Source: Zooshikella ganghwensis DSM 15267
GTDB taxonomy: Bacteria > Pseudomonadota > Gammaproteobacteria > Pseudomonadales > Zooshikellaceae
Assembly: GCF_000428585.1 (NCBI RefSeq)
Contig: NZ_AUAF01000025.1
Coordinates: 1 to 48,750 of the forward strand
Direction of reading: 5' to 3'
Length of the DNA: 48,750 nt
Position numbers and translations under genes: made by a program
In this document: positions 27,699 through 37,635 of the stretch, piece by piece
Layout of the letters: the number at the start of each line of letters is the position of its first letter
Numbering within the stretch: the first letter of the stretch is position 1
Notes under the pieces: generated by a model
Database searches by the model: none
Told to the model about the DNA's origin: nothing
The model's input: only the letters and a program-made list of their open reading frames with translations

Positions 27699-29045
27699 TT
27701 AATATAGCTCGTCGTTTATCATATCACCTCGTAGCGAGTTGGGTAATGCTTCTGTAATAACGACTTCGACAAGTTTGCCAATGATTCTTGGATTAGCTGC
27801 AGCAAAGTTCACAACACGATTATTTTCTGTTCGCCCTTGCAGCTGACCTGGGTCTTTCTTGGAAAAGCCTGTTACTAGAATGCGCTGCGTTGTGCCAACC
27901 ATTCTTCGACTTATTTCCTGGGCCTGTTGATTGATTCGCTGCTGCAGTATTTGTAAGCGCTGTTTTTTAACGTCTTCAGGGGTATAGTCAGGCAAGTCAG
28001 CAGCAGGTGTACCTGGACGAGGACTATAGATAAAGCTAAATGAGATATCAAAGCCAATGTCCTGGATAAGGTTCATGGTGTTTTCAAAATCTTTATCTGT
28101 TTCACCTGGGAAGCCCACAATAAAATCTGAAGAGAAGCAAATATCTGGACGTAACTTGCGAATCTTACGTAACTTAGATTTGTATTCGAGTACGGTATGG
28201 CCGCGCTTCATTGCTGCAAGAACACGGTCAGAGCCACTTTGGACAGGCAAGTGCAGATGGCTGACAAGCTCAGGTACATGTGCATAAACATCAATCAAGC
28301 TTTCAGTGAACTCAACAGGGTGTGATGTTGTAAAGCGAATCCGAGCAATACCATCAATTGCTGCGATGATGGTAATAAGCTCGGCTAAGTCAGCAGTATC
28401 ATCATCAGCGTCAGACTTTTTACCACGATAAGCATTAACATTTTGGCCAAGCAAATTAATTTCTCTAACGCCTTGTTCAGCCAAGTGCACGCATTCTGCG
28501 ATTACATCATCAAAAGGCCGGCTGACTTCTTCACCGCGGGTATAGGGAACAACACAGAAAGTACAATACTTGCTGCAGCCTTCCATCACCGAGACAAATG
28601 CTGTCGGGCCATCGACGCTGGGCTCTGGTAAGTGATCAAACTTTTCAATTTCTGGAAAGCTCACATCCACAACGGCTTGCTTACCCGTTTCAGAGGCATC
28701 GATCATTTCTGGCAGACGGTGCAGTGTTTGTGGACCGAAAACCATATCGACGTAGGGTGCTCTGTCTCGAATGGCTTGACCTTCCTGACTGGCAACGCAC
28801 CCTCCAACACCAATAATCAGGTTGGGGTTTTGATCTTTTAGAGCACGCCAACGACCTAGTTGGTGAAAAACTTTTTCCTGAGCTTTTTCCCGAATAGAGC
28901 AGGTATTCAGCAGCAATACATCAGCTTCTTCTGGGTTGTCAGTTATTTCAAGCTGATGGCTTTCATTGAGTAAGTCTGCCATGCGCGATGAATCATAATC
29001 ATTCATCTGACAACCATGGGTTTTAATAAAGAGCTTCTTAGCCAT
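27699..29045 (-). CDS. miaB: tRNA-2-methylthio-N6-dimethylallyladenosine synthase
   Basis: MiaB adds the methylthio group to i6A37 in tRNAs reading U-starting codons, using radical SAM chemistry. The 448 residues show the N-terminal UPF0004 domain ([47 protein letters not shown]), the radical SAM site [15 protein letters not shown], and a C-terminal TRAM domain. It lies directly upstream of ybeZ in transcription order, as in Pseudomonas, but a 327-base gap separates them. Confidence 0.97.
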   Translation of the reverse strand: MAKKLFIKTHGCQMNDYDSSRMADLLNESHQLEITDNPEEADVLLLNTCSIREKAQEKVFHQLGRWRALKDQNPNLIIGVGGCVASQEGQAIRDRAPYVDMVFGPQTLHRLPEMIDASETGKQAVVDVSFPEIEKFDHLPEPSVDGPTAFVSVMEGCSKYCTFCVVPYTRGEEVSRPFDDVIAECVHLAEQGVREINLLGQNVNAYRGKKSDADDDTADLAELITIIAAIDGIARIRFTTSHPVEFTESLIDVYAHVPELVSHLHLPVQSGSDRVLAAMKRGHTVLEYKSKLRKIRKLRPDICFSSDFIVGFPGETDKDFENTMNLIQDIGFDISFSFIYSPRPGTPAADLPDYTPEDVKKQRLQILQQRINQQAQEISRRMVGTTQRILVTGFSKKDPGQLQGRTENNRVVNFAAANPRIIGKLVEVVITEALPNSLRGDMINDELY

Positions 29046-29367
29046 CGAAATCTACCTACACACGTTTTTCACACAGTCAGGGGGGTAAAAATTAGCGCAG
29101 CATTATATCGAGGTCTGTAGTGAAAGCCCAGTGCTGTACTGATGTATGGTTTATAGTCCCTGGGTTTTTAGGTAACTGCCTAGTACTCAGCCTGCAATGA
29201 ATATTAATAGAAGACGGGGTCGAAAAACATTATGAGGTGATGAATATCTAGCAACGGATCAGATAAGAAATGAATAACGTTGGCATTTGCCTTGAACTGC
29301 AGCTCTGGTATTCTAGCGCTCTTTTCGCGTACGGCTGCTCAATACTCTTTGGTGAGATGGTATTAAC
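29046..29367. other. divergent intergenic region, miaB / DUF1820
   Basis: This gap of 322 bases carries the start region of miaB on one side and the promoter candidate at 29287-29314 on the other. I saw no small gene or RNA. Confidence 0.5.
29287..29314 (+). promoter_or_regulatory. sigma-70 promoter for the DUF1820 gene
   Basis: TTGCCT at 29287-29292 and TATTCT at 29309-29314 are separated by 16 bases, and the start codon follows about 54 bases downstream. Confidence 0.5.
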
Positions 29368-29697
29368 ATGGCTAAACCAATTTTTCGAGTGACATTCTTA
29401 AATCAAGGCAAGGTTTATGAGGTATATGTCAAGCAAATCTTTCAAAGTGATTTGTATGGCTTTATTGAAATAGAAGAGTTTATTTTTGGTGAAAGAAGTC
29501 AGCTCGTAGTTGATCCGGGTGAAGAGAAGCTCAAGTCTGAGTTTGCGGAAGTAAAGCGTAGCTTTATTCCCATTACTTCTGTTATTCGGATTGATGAGGT
29601 TGAAAAAGAAGGTGTGGGTAAAATCAGTGAAGTTAAAGGGGATAAGGTGACGCCTTTTCCATTTCCGCCGGGCACACCACCAAAGAAAGACGCATAA
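29368..29697 (+). CDS. DUF1820 family protein
   Basis: This 109-residue cytoplasmic protein matches the DUF1820 family common beside miaB in Pseudomonas and its relatives. It has IFRVTFLNQGKVYEVYVKQIFQSDLYGFIEIEEFIFGE near the start (read in parts) and ends in a proline-rich PFPFPPGTPPKK tail. The family has no established function. It has GGTGAG ahead of its ATG and a plausible promoter. It is divergent from miaB. Confidence 0.88.
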   Translation: MAKPIFRVTFLNQGKVYEVYVKQIFQSDLYGFIEIEEFIFGERSQLVVDPGEEKLKSEFAEVKRSFIPITSVIRIDEVEKEGVGKISEVKGDKVTPFPFPPGTPPKKDA

Positions 29698-29824
29698 GTT
29701 TGGCCATTTCCTGCTCCAAATTAAAGTTAAAAAGGCAAAGATGATAGTACATCTCGCACAAGTAAAAGCTTGAACCTCTAATATTGCTGTGCCTTGTCGA
29801 GGGCTAGACTGAACATATGGAAGA

Positions 29825-30127
29825 ATGGCCACAGGGAGCATGGCACCGATGTTCGCAAATATACCAGCAGAAGATGGTCTATCTGAGCATCAAGATACTC
29901 AAGAGATAGGCATGAACAGTGCAGTGATGCACACTATTAAAGCTAGTGAGGATTGGTCAGACCAGAAGCAGAAGCTTAAAAGCAAGCTAGCCACAGAGAT
30001 TTATCAAATAGAAGAGCGAATCGAGAACGTTAAGCAGTCTGCAGGGCAGTCAAAAATAGCAATGCTGAAAACACTGCGTGAAATGCTGATTACCCGAAAG
30101 CGCTTACTTAACTTGCTTGTAGGTTAA
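29825..30127 (+). CDS. hypothetical coiled-coil protein
   Basis: I do not recognise this 100-residue protein. The N-terminal third is polar, and from about residue 45 the sequence is strongly helical (QKLKSKLATEIYQIEERIENV, then MLKTLREMLITRKRLLNLLVG in parts), with heptad-like leucines and isoleucines that suggest a coiled coil. There is no signal or membrane segment. The start is uncertain: the ATG at 29849 has GGGAG ten bases upstream, which is better than the ATG at 29825. It lies 127 bases after the DUF1820 gene on the same strand and may share its transcript. Confidence 0.5.
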   Translation: MATGSMAPMFANIPAEDGLSEHQDTQEIGMNSAVMHTIKASEDWSDQKQKLKSKLATEIYQIEERIENVKQSAGQSKIAMLKTLREMLITRKRLLNLLVG

Positions 30128-30155
30128 AACAATTTGGCCTGTATTAACCTGATTT

Positions 30156-30767
30156 TTAAGGACTGGCCTCTTGATGGGTGCTGTGTCCACTGTTCTGTGG
30201 CTTAGAATGTAACTCCAGGTGAGATGGCGTTGTTTGCTTAAGCTGCTGAGCAAAATCCTGAAAAATTTTGCTTAAGGTATAAAAGGCTAAGGCTCGCTGG
30301 TCCCTGTCCATTAAACTGCCAATTTCATCACTGACATCAATCGCATCTGTATAGCCATTAACCGCCGCCATTTTCATCATAATGTAGGCTTGAGTGTAGT
30401 CTTGCTTCATTCCCTCTCCACGGTAGTACATAAAAGCAAGTTGATATTGCGCCTTAGCATGGCCATTGGTTGAGGCTTTTTCAAACCAGAGTTTTGCTTT
30501 GTCATAATCTTGAGGAATAACCTGGCCAATAAGGTAAAGCTCACCGAGTAAAAACTGAGCTTGTGGGTCCCCTTGGTTTGCAGCCTCTTCACAGGCTACT
30601 ACGGCGGCAGCAAGGTTAGGTTCTTCAGGAAGAATATTGCAGCGCTCAGAAGCAGGAATAAGGAGCTCACTCAGGCCATACTGGAATCCATTAATCTCAG
30701 TGGCCTGAACTAGTTGTGTGACATGGAATGTTAGTAGAAAGCCAGTCCATAGTAGTAGGAGTCGCAT
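30156..30767 (-). CDS. Sel1-repeat exported protein
   Basis: The 203-residue protein has a signal peptide ending near VQAT. Three Sel1-like helical repeats span about residues 52-138: AAAVVACEEAANQGDPQAQFLLGELYLIGQ read in parts, then DYDKAKLWFEKASTNGHAKAQYQLAFMYYRGEG, then DYTQAYIMMKMAAVNG. Sel1 repeats usually mediate protein contacts in the periplasm or at the envelope. The tail after residue 175 is polar and histidine-rich. It is convergent with the coiled-coil orphan and stands alone. No partner can be named. Confidence 0.78.
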   Translation of the reverse strand: MRLLLLWTGFLLTFHVTQLVQATEINGFQYGLSELLIPASERCNILPEEPNLAAAVVACEEAANQGDPQAQFLLGELYLIGQVIPQDYDKAKLWFEKASTNGHAKAQYQLAFMYYRGEGMKQDYTQAYIMMKMAAVNGYTDAIDVSDEIGSLMDRDQRALAFYTLSKIFQDFAQQLKQTTPSHLELHSKPQNSGHSTHQEASP

Positions 30768-31240
30768 ATAACGTGCCTATAGGCAAAATGGGCAAGTTGT
30801 AGAATTCAGTTTTTGCTTGTGTGGTGAATATACCCTTGGTGTCAGGTATATTTTACCCTGTTCATTGAAGGCATTTTATCATGAAACGTGTTGAGCCATT
30901 TTTTTTAAACAGCTATTGTCATCAGTTGTATAATTTTAGTTAACACTTCTACCTTTTTTACAGTATGTAACTGTACTGCGTTTGTAGTTTACACGTTTAC
31001 GGTTAACTGCATTTTTGGCTGACAGGGCATTAAGTAAGCAATTAGCCTGATACTCTAATGAAATCACAAGATTGATACAAATTATAAAATGATACTGTGA
31101 GCTAGTTGTCAAATTCGCAGATAGAGTGATATAGCGTGCAGCACTTGAAAATCTTTATGTCTTGTACGACTGTTCTTTATATTTATAAGAAATGGCTCCC
31201 AGGCAATTTTACACATTAATTTACATTCGCCTTTCACAAA
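30768..31240. other. AT-rich intergenic region
   Basis: This gap of 473 bases is AT-rich and has no open frame of note on either strand. It contains a 22-base dyad with TATACCC and GGTATA ends at 30829-30850, like the one at 22591. Nothing else is recognisable. Confidence 0.5.
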
Positions 31241-31879
31241 TTAAAGTGAGAGTTGGGGAGAGCCTTGCGGTTTTCGGACAAATAGAAAATAGCCTGTACC
31301 AAGACTGAGTGATCCAAGTGCTAATAGGTAATGAAATAAGTCTAAGCGTAAAAAGCCAGCAAGATAACCGTGAGTACCAATAACCAGGCCAGCAACAGAA
31401 AAACTTGCTGAGCCAACCAAAATATAAATAAAAAAACTTGGCTTTTGACGGATAAACTTAAATCCGACTAATAAAATAACAAGTAAACTCATTATGCCAA
31501 TGGCAGTATATGTTGTTTCAATTGCTTGGAATCGACGCGCAATTTCAAAACAAATCATCAAAGCAATGATTAGCCTTCCCCACATAGGTTTATGCCAATT
31601 GAGAGGCCAGACTAAATGTGCATAGGCACCTGCAATAAGTGGTAGCGCTAAAAAGGTTGCAGCATGGGTAAATAGTCGATGGATATCCGCCCAGATGGGC
31701 GAAAATCCATAGTAGAGCGTGCCAAAAAAAGAGGCCAACGACATGAGTATAAAGCCAATTAATGCAGCAGTGGCAGGTAGCTTTTGGTCATTGGCAAAGG
31801 TTTTTTGTTGTAGCAATAAAAAAACGGAATAGCTACAACTAAAGCAAAGTATGGCATCAGAAACGGCAAGAGAGGTCAT
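31241..31879 (-). CDS. hypothetical multi-pass membrane protein next to hemL
   Basis: This 212-residue protein has about six or seven hydrophobic helices spread over its length and few charges. Notable pieces are FFGTLYYGFSPIWADIHRLFTHAATF and the C-terminal FHYLLALGSLSLGTGYFLFVRKP; histidines in two helices could bind a metal or haem, but that is speculation. I cannot assign a family. It lies 7 bases downstream of hemL on the same strand and is surely cotranscribed with it. Confidence 0.65.
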   Translation of the reverse strand: MTSLAVSDAILCFSCSYSVFLLLQQKTFANDQKLPATAALIGFILMSLASFFGTLYYGFSPIWADIHRLFTHAATFLALPLIAGAYAHLVWPLNWHKPMWGRLIIALMICFEIARRFQAIETTYTAIGIMSLLVILLVGFKFIRQKPSFFIYILVGSASFSVAGLVIGTHGYLAGFLRLDLFHYLLALGSLSLGTGYFLFVRKPQGSPQLSL

Positions 31880-31886
31880 GTGTTCC

Positions 31887-33170
31887 TCAAGTTAAACTGC
31901 TAAAACTGGTCTCAGCAGCTACCAGTGTTTTTTCTATCTCTTCGCTACCATGAGCTTGTGAGATAAATCCAGCTTCATACGCCGAAGGGGCTAGGTAAAT
32001 GCCTTGCTTCAGCATATTTTGGAAAAACTGATTAAAGTGCTCCAGGTTGCAAGCCATAACTTCATCAAGGCGTGATGGGGCTGTTTTGTCTGTAAAGAAT
32101 AAGCCAAACATGCCACCTATTTGGCGTGTTGTGAACGGAACGCCTACCTTATTGGCAACAGCTTCCAGCCCTTCGGTCAGCTTTTGGACTTTTGCTGACA
32201 GTAGTGTATAAAAACCAGGCTGGCTTATTTTATTGAGTGTTGCCAGTCCGGCAGCCATGGCTACAGGGTTGCCTGATAATGTGCCTGCCTGATAGACAGG
32301 CCCTGTTGGAGCAATGGCTTGCATGATGTTGCGCTTTCCGCCAAAGGCGCCTACGGGCATACCACCGCCAATAATTTTGCCCAACGTTGTCAGATCTGGG
32401 GTCACATTATAAAGTGCTTGAGCTCCACCTAAAGCAACACGGAAACCAGTCATAACCTCATCAAAAATCAGCAAGCTACCATACTTATCACAAATACGAC
32501 GTAAGCCTTCCAGAAAACCTGGGGCAGGAGGGATACAGTTCATGTTGCCAGCAACAGGCTCAATAATGATACATGCAATTTGTTCCCCTACCTCAGCAAA
32601 GACCGATTCAACTTCACTTAAATCGTTATAGGCTAGCGTTAGCGTTTGTTCTGCTAAAGCCGCAGGAACCCCAGGTGAAGTAGGAACACCTAACGTCAAT
32701 GCTCCAGAGCCAGCTTTGACAAGCAAGGAGTCAACATGTCCATGATAACAGCCCGCAAATTTAACAACTTTATCACGGCCGGTATAACCTCGGGCTAATC
32801 GAATGGCACTCATTGTTGCTTCAGTACCAGAGTTGACCATGCGGACTTGCTCAATACTGGGCATCAAGCTACATACTTTTTCAGCAATAGCAACTTCAAG
32901 TGCCGTAGGTGCACCAAAGCTTAATCCCTGTTTTAGTTGCTGCTCAATAGCCGCTATAACATCAGGGTCATTGTGACCTAAAATCATAGGGCCCCATGAA
33001 CCAATATAATCAATATAGGATTTACCATCCTCATCATATAAATAAGCCCCCTGCGCTTTTTGAAAAAAAACAGGGTTGCCACCAACACTTTTGAATGCTC
33101 GAACTGGGGAGTTAACACCACCAGGAATAAACTGTTGTGCTTTATCAAATAATTCAGTTGATCGAGACAT
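31887..33170 (-). CDS. hemL: glutamate-1-semialdehyde 2,1-aminomutase
   Basis: HemL converts glutamate-1-semialdehyde into 5-aminolevulinate, the last step of the C5 route to haem precursors, with PLP or PMP. The 427 residues are standard. Clear motifs are [36 protein letters not shown], the PLP lysine in [17 protein letters not shown], and [20 protein letters not shown] precedes the ATG. It is followed by a membrane protein gene and preceded by thiE, the same hemL-thiE arrangement as in Pseudomonas, although thiD is not here. Confidence 0.97.
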   Translation of the reverse strand: MSRSTELFDKAQQFIPGGVNSPVRAFKSVGGNPVFFQKAQGAYLYDEDGKSYIDYIGSWGPMILGHNDPDVIAAIEQQLKQGLSFGAPTALEVAIAEKVCSLMPSIEQVRMVNSGTEATMSAIRLARGYTGRDKVVKFAGCYHGHVDSLLVKAGSGALTLGVPTSPGVPAALAEQTLTLAYNDLSEVESVFAEVGEQIACIIIEPVAGNMNCIPPAPGFLEGLRRICDKYGSLLIFDEVMTGFRVALGGAQALYNVTPDLTTLGKIIGGGMPVGAFGGKRNIMQAIAPTGPVYQAGTLSGNPVAMAAGLATLNKISQPGFYTLLSAKVQKLTEGLEAVANKVGVPFTTRQIGGMFGLFFTDKTAPSRLDEVMACNLEHFNQFFQNMLKQGIYLAPSAYEAGFISQAHGSEEIEKTLVAAETSFSSLT

Positions 33171-33205
33171 AACAAACTCTTTGTAATTAGTGGCTTAGAT
33201 TTAGC

Positions 33206-33829
33206 TTAAAATAATGACTTAAAACGAGCTGCCTGAGCAAATACATCTGCTGCTGTAAACAGGTCATGAATGACTGCAACCATGGAAATGCCTTGGGCAA
33301 TAAGTTGAGAGGCATTATCTATGGTGACACCACCAATGGCTACGCTAGGGGTATCCAGCGTGTGAATATTAGCCAACATGTTAAGTGACGCGGTGGGTGC
33401 TTCAGGTTTGGTCTTAGACGTAAAAAAGCGACCAAATGCAACATAATCAGCACTTTGCGAAACAGCTTGCTTTGCCAGTTCCATGGACCCGTGGCAAGTG
33501 GCGCCAATTATAGCCTGATTACCAAGGGTATGGCGAGCTTGAGCAATGGCTATATCACTTTGACCAAGATGAACACCATCAGCTCCAATGGTGTGAGCGA
33601 GCTTTATATCATCATTAATAATCAAAGGAACATGGTAGTGATGGCACAATTTTTTTAGTGCTAATGCTTGTTGAAGACGTAAGCTTGGGCTTCCTTGCTT
33701 GTTACGATATTGAAGCACCTGAGCGCCACCTGCTAATGCAGCATCAACTTTTGCAACGAGCTGGTTTGGCGGCAATAAATGCTCATCAGTGATGGCATAT
33801 AATCCTTTTAAAATAAATGAGCTTTTCAT
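33206..33829 (-). CDS. thiE: thiamine phosphate synthase
   Basis: ThiE joins HMP pyrophosphate and the thiazole phosphate to give thiamine monophosphate. The 207-residue TIM-barrel shows GLYAITDE, VLQYRNKQ, LIINDDIKLAHTIGADGVHLGQSD, GATCHGSMELAKQA, DYVAFGRFFTSKTKP and SVAIGGVTIDN. All are normal for the family. It is 35 bases ahead of hemL. The upstream 95 bases are occupied by the radA terminator, and no TPP riboswitch signature is present. Confidence 0.95.
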   Translation of the reverse strand: MKSSFILKGLYAITDEHLLPPNQLVAKVDAALAGGAQVLQYRNKQGSPSLRLQQALALKKLCHHYHVPLIINDDIKLAHTIGADGVHLGQSDIAIAQARHTLGNQAIIGATCHGSMELAKQAVSQSADYVAFGRFFTSKTKPEAPTASLNMLANIHTLDTPSVAIGGVTIDNASQLIAQGISMVAVIHDLFTAADVFAQAARFKSLF

Positions 33830-33887
33830 TCTGTATATAAATGGTTCAAATTGAATTGCAGGTTTCGAAAGCAGCAGGTGATTTTAA

Positions 33888-33925
33888 AAATACAAGACCC
33901 TTGTTTTGGAGAAGGGTTTGCTTGT
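33888..33925 (-). terminator. terminator after radA
   Basis: On the minus strand ACAAG and ACCCTT pair with AAGGGT and CTTGT around a short loop, followed by ATTTTT. It starts at the last base of the radA stop codon. Confidence 0.6.
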
Positions 33926-35286
33926 TAGATAGCCTCTAAGGCTTCAGCAAGTTTACTGATACCTACTACTTCCATGCCATCAATTGCTTTCTTGGGGGCA
34001 TTGGCTTTTGGCACTATGGCTTTTTTAAAGCCATGTTTGGCTGCTTCATAAATGCGTTCTTGTCCATAAGCTACGGGCCGAATTTCACCTGATAAACCTA
34101 CTTCTCCAAAGGCAATAATATGTTGGTCAATAATACTGTCTCGTAGGCTAGACACAATTGCTAATATTGAAGCTAAATCGGCACTGGTTTCTGACACTCT
34201 GACGCCACCCACGACATTCACAAAGACATCCTGATCACTGGTGAAAATACCGCCATGGCGGGTTAATACGGCAAGTAGCATGGCCAGGCGATTTTGTTCT
34301 AAGCCAACAGTGACGCGCCTGGGATTGCCCAGTTGAGACTCAACGACCAGCGCTTGGATTTCCACCAGCAAGGGGCGGGTACCTTCCCAAAGTACATTAA
34401 TAATACTGCCAGGGGTGGGGTGTTCTGTCCGTGAAAGGAAGATAGCTGAGGGGTTGAGGACTTCGCGAAGTCCTTTTTCGGTCATCGCAAATAAGCCAAG
34501 TTCGTTGACTTGGCCAAACCGGTTTTTGGTGGCTCGCATAATACGAAAACGAGAGTCATCAGTATTGCTGAGCATAAGCTGAGTATCAATGATGTGTGAT
34601 AAGGTCATCGGACCTGCCAAAGAGTTATCTTTGGTGACATGGCCTACAATCAATAAGACAGTATTCGTTTGTTTAGCGAAGCGGGTTAAATGCGCTGCAC
34701 TTTCTCGAACTTGAGCAACACCACCAGGTGCAGCTTCGACTGTATCCGTATACATCACTTGTATTGAGTCAATGACAATTACACCGGGCTTTTCCTGTTG
34801 GGCTATAGCAATGACCTGTTCCACAGAAGTTTCTGCCAGCATTTTAAGCTGACCTGTGGGTAAGCCTAAGCGGTGCGCTCGTGCGGCAATTTGCTGTAAA
34901 GATTCCTCACCTGATACATATAAGGCGGGCATGTTTTGCGCGGTATGACAGAGTGTTTGTAATAACAAGGTACTTTTGCCTGCACCAGGGTTACCACCTA
35001 TTAATACTGCACTGCCGGGTACAAAACCACCTCCCAGTACTCGATCAAACTCACTGATTCCGCTGGAAAATCTTGGTGTGTCACTAATATCAACATCTTC
35101 CAGCAAGGTGACACTGGATAGGCTTCCAGCAAAACCAGCACGTTGAGCGGTAGAGGCTTGTCGTGAATTGCCTAAACTAAACTCTTTAAAACTGTTCCAG
35201 GCCTTACAGTCAGGGCATTGGCCCTGCCATTTTGCAGATTCACTGCCACATTCACTGCAAACGAAGACTTTTTTTGCTTTAGCCAT
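33925..35286 (-). CDS. radA: DNA repair protein RadA
   Basis: RadA (Sms) is a DnaB-like helicase that drives branch migration in homologous recombination. The 453 residues include the N-terminal C4 zinc finger (FVCSECGSESAKWQGQCPDC), Walker A GGNPGAGKSTLL, the RadA-specific KNRFG motif (RATKNRFGQVNELG) and a C-terminal Lon-protease-like domain (SLRDSIIDQHIIAFGEVGLSGEI read in parts) that lacks protease function. The gene is flanked by thiE and the PilZ gene, all leftward. Confidence 0.97.
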   Translation of the reverse strand: MAKAKKVFVCSECGSESAKWQGQCPDCKAWNSFKEFSLGNSRQASTAQRAGFAGSLSSVTLLEDVDISDTPRFSSGISEFDRVLGGGFVPGSAVLIGGNPGAGKSTLLLQTLCHTAQNMPALYVSGEESLQQIAARAHRLGLPTGQLKMLAETSVEQVIAIAQQEKPGVIVIDSIQVMYTDTVEAAPGGVAQVRESAAHLTRFAKQTNTVLLIVGHVTKDNSLAGPMTLSHIIDTQLMLSNTDDSRFRIMRATKNRFGQVNELGLFAMTEKGLREVLNPSAIFLSRTEHPTPGSIINVLWEGTRPLLVEIQALVVESQLGNPRRVTVGLEQNRLAMLLAVLTRHGGIFTSDQDVFVNVVGGVRVSETSADLASILAIVSSLRDSIIDQHIIAFGEVGLSGEIRPVAYGQERIYEAAKHGFKKAIVPKANAPKKAIDGMEVVGISKLAEALEAI

Positions 35287-35442
35287 AAGGGGGTATGTTA
35301 GTCATTGCTAGAAAGTCGAAGGATATTTGAGGCTACTATACTGTACTTTTAACCAGTAAAAAAGGCTTTGATTTATAGCTTTAAATATGGGCTATACAAC
35401 GAATAGGTTATATCTGGTGGGTGTGGAGCAGCTTTGAAAATG

Positions 35443-35814
35443 CTAAATATCTCGGCTTAAAGCGGATAGTTCTCTTTGTAATAACTGTGAGTCCCCTAGA
35501 TTTAGCTCTGTTAGTCGTTTGAGTAGTGAAATACTATCAATATCAATTGATATGCACTCAAACCCAGCGTGGTTTTCTTCCTGGTGGGCAAAACGGACTT
35601 TCATGGTGATAACTTTCTCATCATCAAGGTGGATAAAGGCCGTGAAGGGTGACTGTGGATCAATCTGCCAGTCTTTTGGAGGAATGACTAATATTCCGCG
35701 AAGTGAAATATCATGCAGCTCTACAGGCCAGGTTTTGTCGCCTTGGCGAAGCTCGGTACGCGCATCAAAGCTAATTCGCGTAAATTTGCGGCGTTCTGTA
35801 GTGGCTGTGCTCAT
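35443..35814 (-). CDS. PilZ domain protein
   Basis: This 123-residue single-domain PilZ protein has the c-di-GMP-binding signatures ERRKFTR (RxxxR) at about residues 7-13 and DISLRG (DxSxxG) at about 37-42. The full FTRISFDARTELRQGDKTWPVELHD start and later VKVRFAHQEE-like strand match stand-alone PilZ proteins. Binding of c-di-GMP is expected because all key residues are present. The output partner cannot be told from the neighbours (radA, ettA). Confidence 0.9.
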   Translation of the reverse strand: MSTATTERRKFTRISFDARTELRQGDKTWPVELHDISLRGILVIPPKDWQIDPQSPFTAFIHLDDEKVITMKVRFAHQEENHAGFECISIDIDSISLLKRLTELNLGDSQLLQRELSALSRDI

Positions 35815-35970
35815 ACGTTTCGCTTATATGTTAAATAAAAGATTACTTGCTTCTTAACAGCGAATGGTGCGGTATTTAAACCTTTAGTGTGTATGAGTAA
35901 CTATAGTGGGTTTTAAAGGGTAAGCAAGAACTGCCTACCCCTTAAAAAAGGCCAAAAAACGCTTCGTTTA

Positions 35971-37635
35971 TTAAGCTAGTTTTTTGTATTTAATACGATG
36001 AGGTTGATCAGCAGCGACACCCAGGCGCGCTTTACGATCAGCTTCGTATTCGCTGTAGTTGCCTTCAAAAAAGACGACTTGGCTGTCACCTTCATAAGCC
36101 ATAATATGTGTGGCAATACGATCCAGGAACCAACGGTCGTGAGAAATCACCATGGCACAACCTGGGAAGGCAAGTAAAGCTTCCTCTAGTGCACGCAATG
36201 TTTCAACATCCAGGTCGTTACTAGGTTCGTCCAGCAATAGAACGTTAGCACCTTGCTTAAGCAGCTTGGCTAAATGCAAGCGATTTCGTTCACCACCTGA
36301 TAAGTCCTTGACGAACTTTTGTTGGTCGCTGCCTTTGAAGTTAAATCGACCAATGTAGGCACGTGAAGGAATTTCATAGTTGCCAATGCGGAGGATATCC
36401 TGACCATCAGAGATTTCTTCCCATACTGTTTTACTACCGTCCAGGCTATCTCTGCTTTGATCAACATAAGCCAGTTCTACGGTGTCACCAATGCGAATAG
36501 TACCGCTATCTGGTTGTTCTTTGCCGGCAATCATCTTAAATAGGGTAGATTTACCTGCACCATTACCACCAATGATGCCTACGATGCTGCCTTTGGGTAC
36601 ATTGAAGCTTAAATCTTCAATCAGCATTTCATGATTAAAGCCTTTGTTGACATGGTTAAACTCAATAACCAAGTCACCTAGACGTGGACCAGGTGGAATG
36701 TAGATTTCGTTGGTTTCATTCCGCTTTTGTACGTCTTGCGAACTTAACTCTTCAAAACGGGCAAGACGTGCTTTGCTTTTTGCTTGGCGGCCTTTAGCGT
36801 TAGAGCGGACCCACTCCAGTTCGTGCTTAATGGTTTTTTCGCGGGCTTGCTGCTGTTTTTCTTCAATCGCTAAGCGCTTTTCTTTATTTTCGAGCCAGGC
36901 GGTGTAGTTACCTTCAAACGGAATACCATGTCCGCGGTCGAGTTCAAGTATCCAGCCTGCGGCATTATCCAGGAAGTAGCGATCGTGGGTAACAGCAACG
37001 ACAGTACCGTTATAGTCATGGAGGAAGCGCTCAAGCCAGGCCACACTTTCTGCGTCCAGGTGGTTGGTCGGCTCGTCAAGCAACAACATATCTGGGCTTG
37101 AGAGCAATAGGCGACACAGTGCTACACGACGTTTTTCACCTCCTGACAGGTGCTCAACTTTGGCATCCCAGGGCGGAAGACGCAGGGCATCAGCAGCCAC
37201 TTCAAGTTTTCTTTCTAAGTTGTGGGCGTCAGAAGCCTGAATAATATTTTCAAGCTTGCCTTGTTCTGCAGCTAATGCGTCAAAGTCTGCATCAGGCTCT
37301 GCATAGGCCGCGTATACTTCATCCAGGCGCTTCAAAGCATCTTTAATCTCTTGAACGCTTTCTTCAACAATGTCGCGAACTGTTTTTTGGTTGTCCAGTA
37401 TCGGCTCTTGTGGAAGATAACCTACATTGATACCTGGCTGAGGCCGTGCCTCACCATCAATTTCTTTATCAACGCCAGCCATGATGCGCAGTAAGCTTGA
37501 TTTACCTGCACCATTGAGACCTAAAACACCGATTTTGGCACCGGGGAAGAAAGATAGAGAGATATCTTTAAGGATTTCTCGCTTGGGTGGCACCACTTTG
37601 CTCACCCGATTCATGGTATAGACGTACTGAGCCAT
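35971..37635 (-). CDS. ettA: energy-dependent translational throttle protein EttA
   Basis: EttA is an ABC-F ATPase that binds the ribosomal E site and gates the first peptide bond according to the ATP/ADP ratio. The 554 residues hold two ABC cassettes with Walker A GLNGAGKSSLL and GGNGAGKSTLF, and signature loops LSGGEKRRVALCRLL and LSGGERNRLHLAKLL. The arm and linker (EEKQQQAREKTIKHELEWVRSNAKGRQAKSKARLARFEEL in parts) are typical of EttA. The start MAQYVYTMNRVSK has AGAGGA upstream. It is divergent from glyA with 461 bases between. Confidence 0.97.
   Translation of the reverse strand: MAQYVYTMNRVSKVVPPKREILKDISLSFFPGAKIGVLGLNGAGKSSLLRIMAGVDKEIDGEARPQPGINVGYLPQEPILDNQKTVRDIVEESVQEIKDALKRLDEVYAAYAEPDADFDALAAEQGKLENIIQASDAHNLERKLEVAADALRLPPWDAKVEHLSGGEKRRVALCRLLLSSPDMLLLDEPTNHLDAESVAWLERFLHDYNGTVVAVTHDRYFLDNAAGWILELDRGHGIPFEGNYTAWLENKEKRLAIEEKQQQAREKTIKHELEWVRSNAKGRQAKSKARLARFEELSSQDVQKRNETNEIYIPPGPRLGDLVIEFNHVNKGFNHEMLIEDLSFNVPKGSIVGIIGGNGAGKSTLFKMIAGKEQPDSGTIRIGDTVELAYVDQSRDSLDGSKTVWEEISDGQDILRIGNYEIPSRAYIGRFNFKGSDQQKFVKDLSGGERNRLHLAKLLKQGANVLLLDEPSNDLDVETLRALEEALLAFPGCAMVISHDRWFLDRIATHIMAYEGDSQVVFFEGNYSEYEADRKARLGVAADQPHRIKYKKLA

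Noticed and set aside
33830-33924. TPP riboswitch before thiE
   Set aside because: Only 95 bases are available, mostly taken by the radA terminator, and the CTGAGA-type core is missing.
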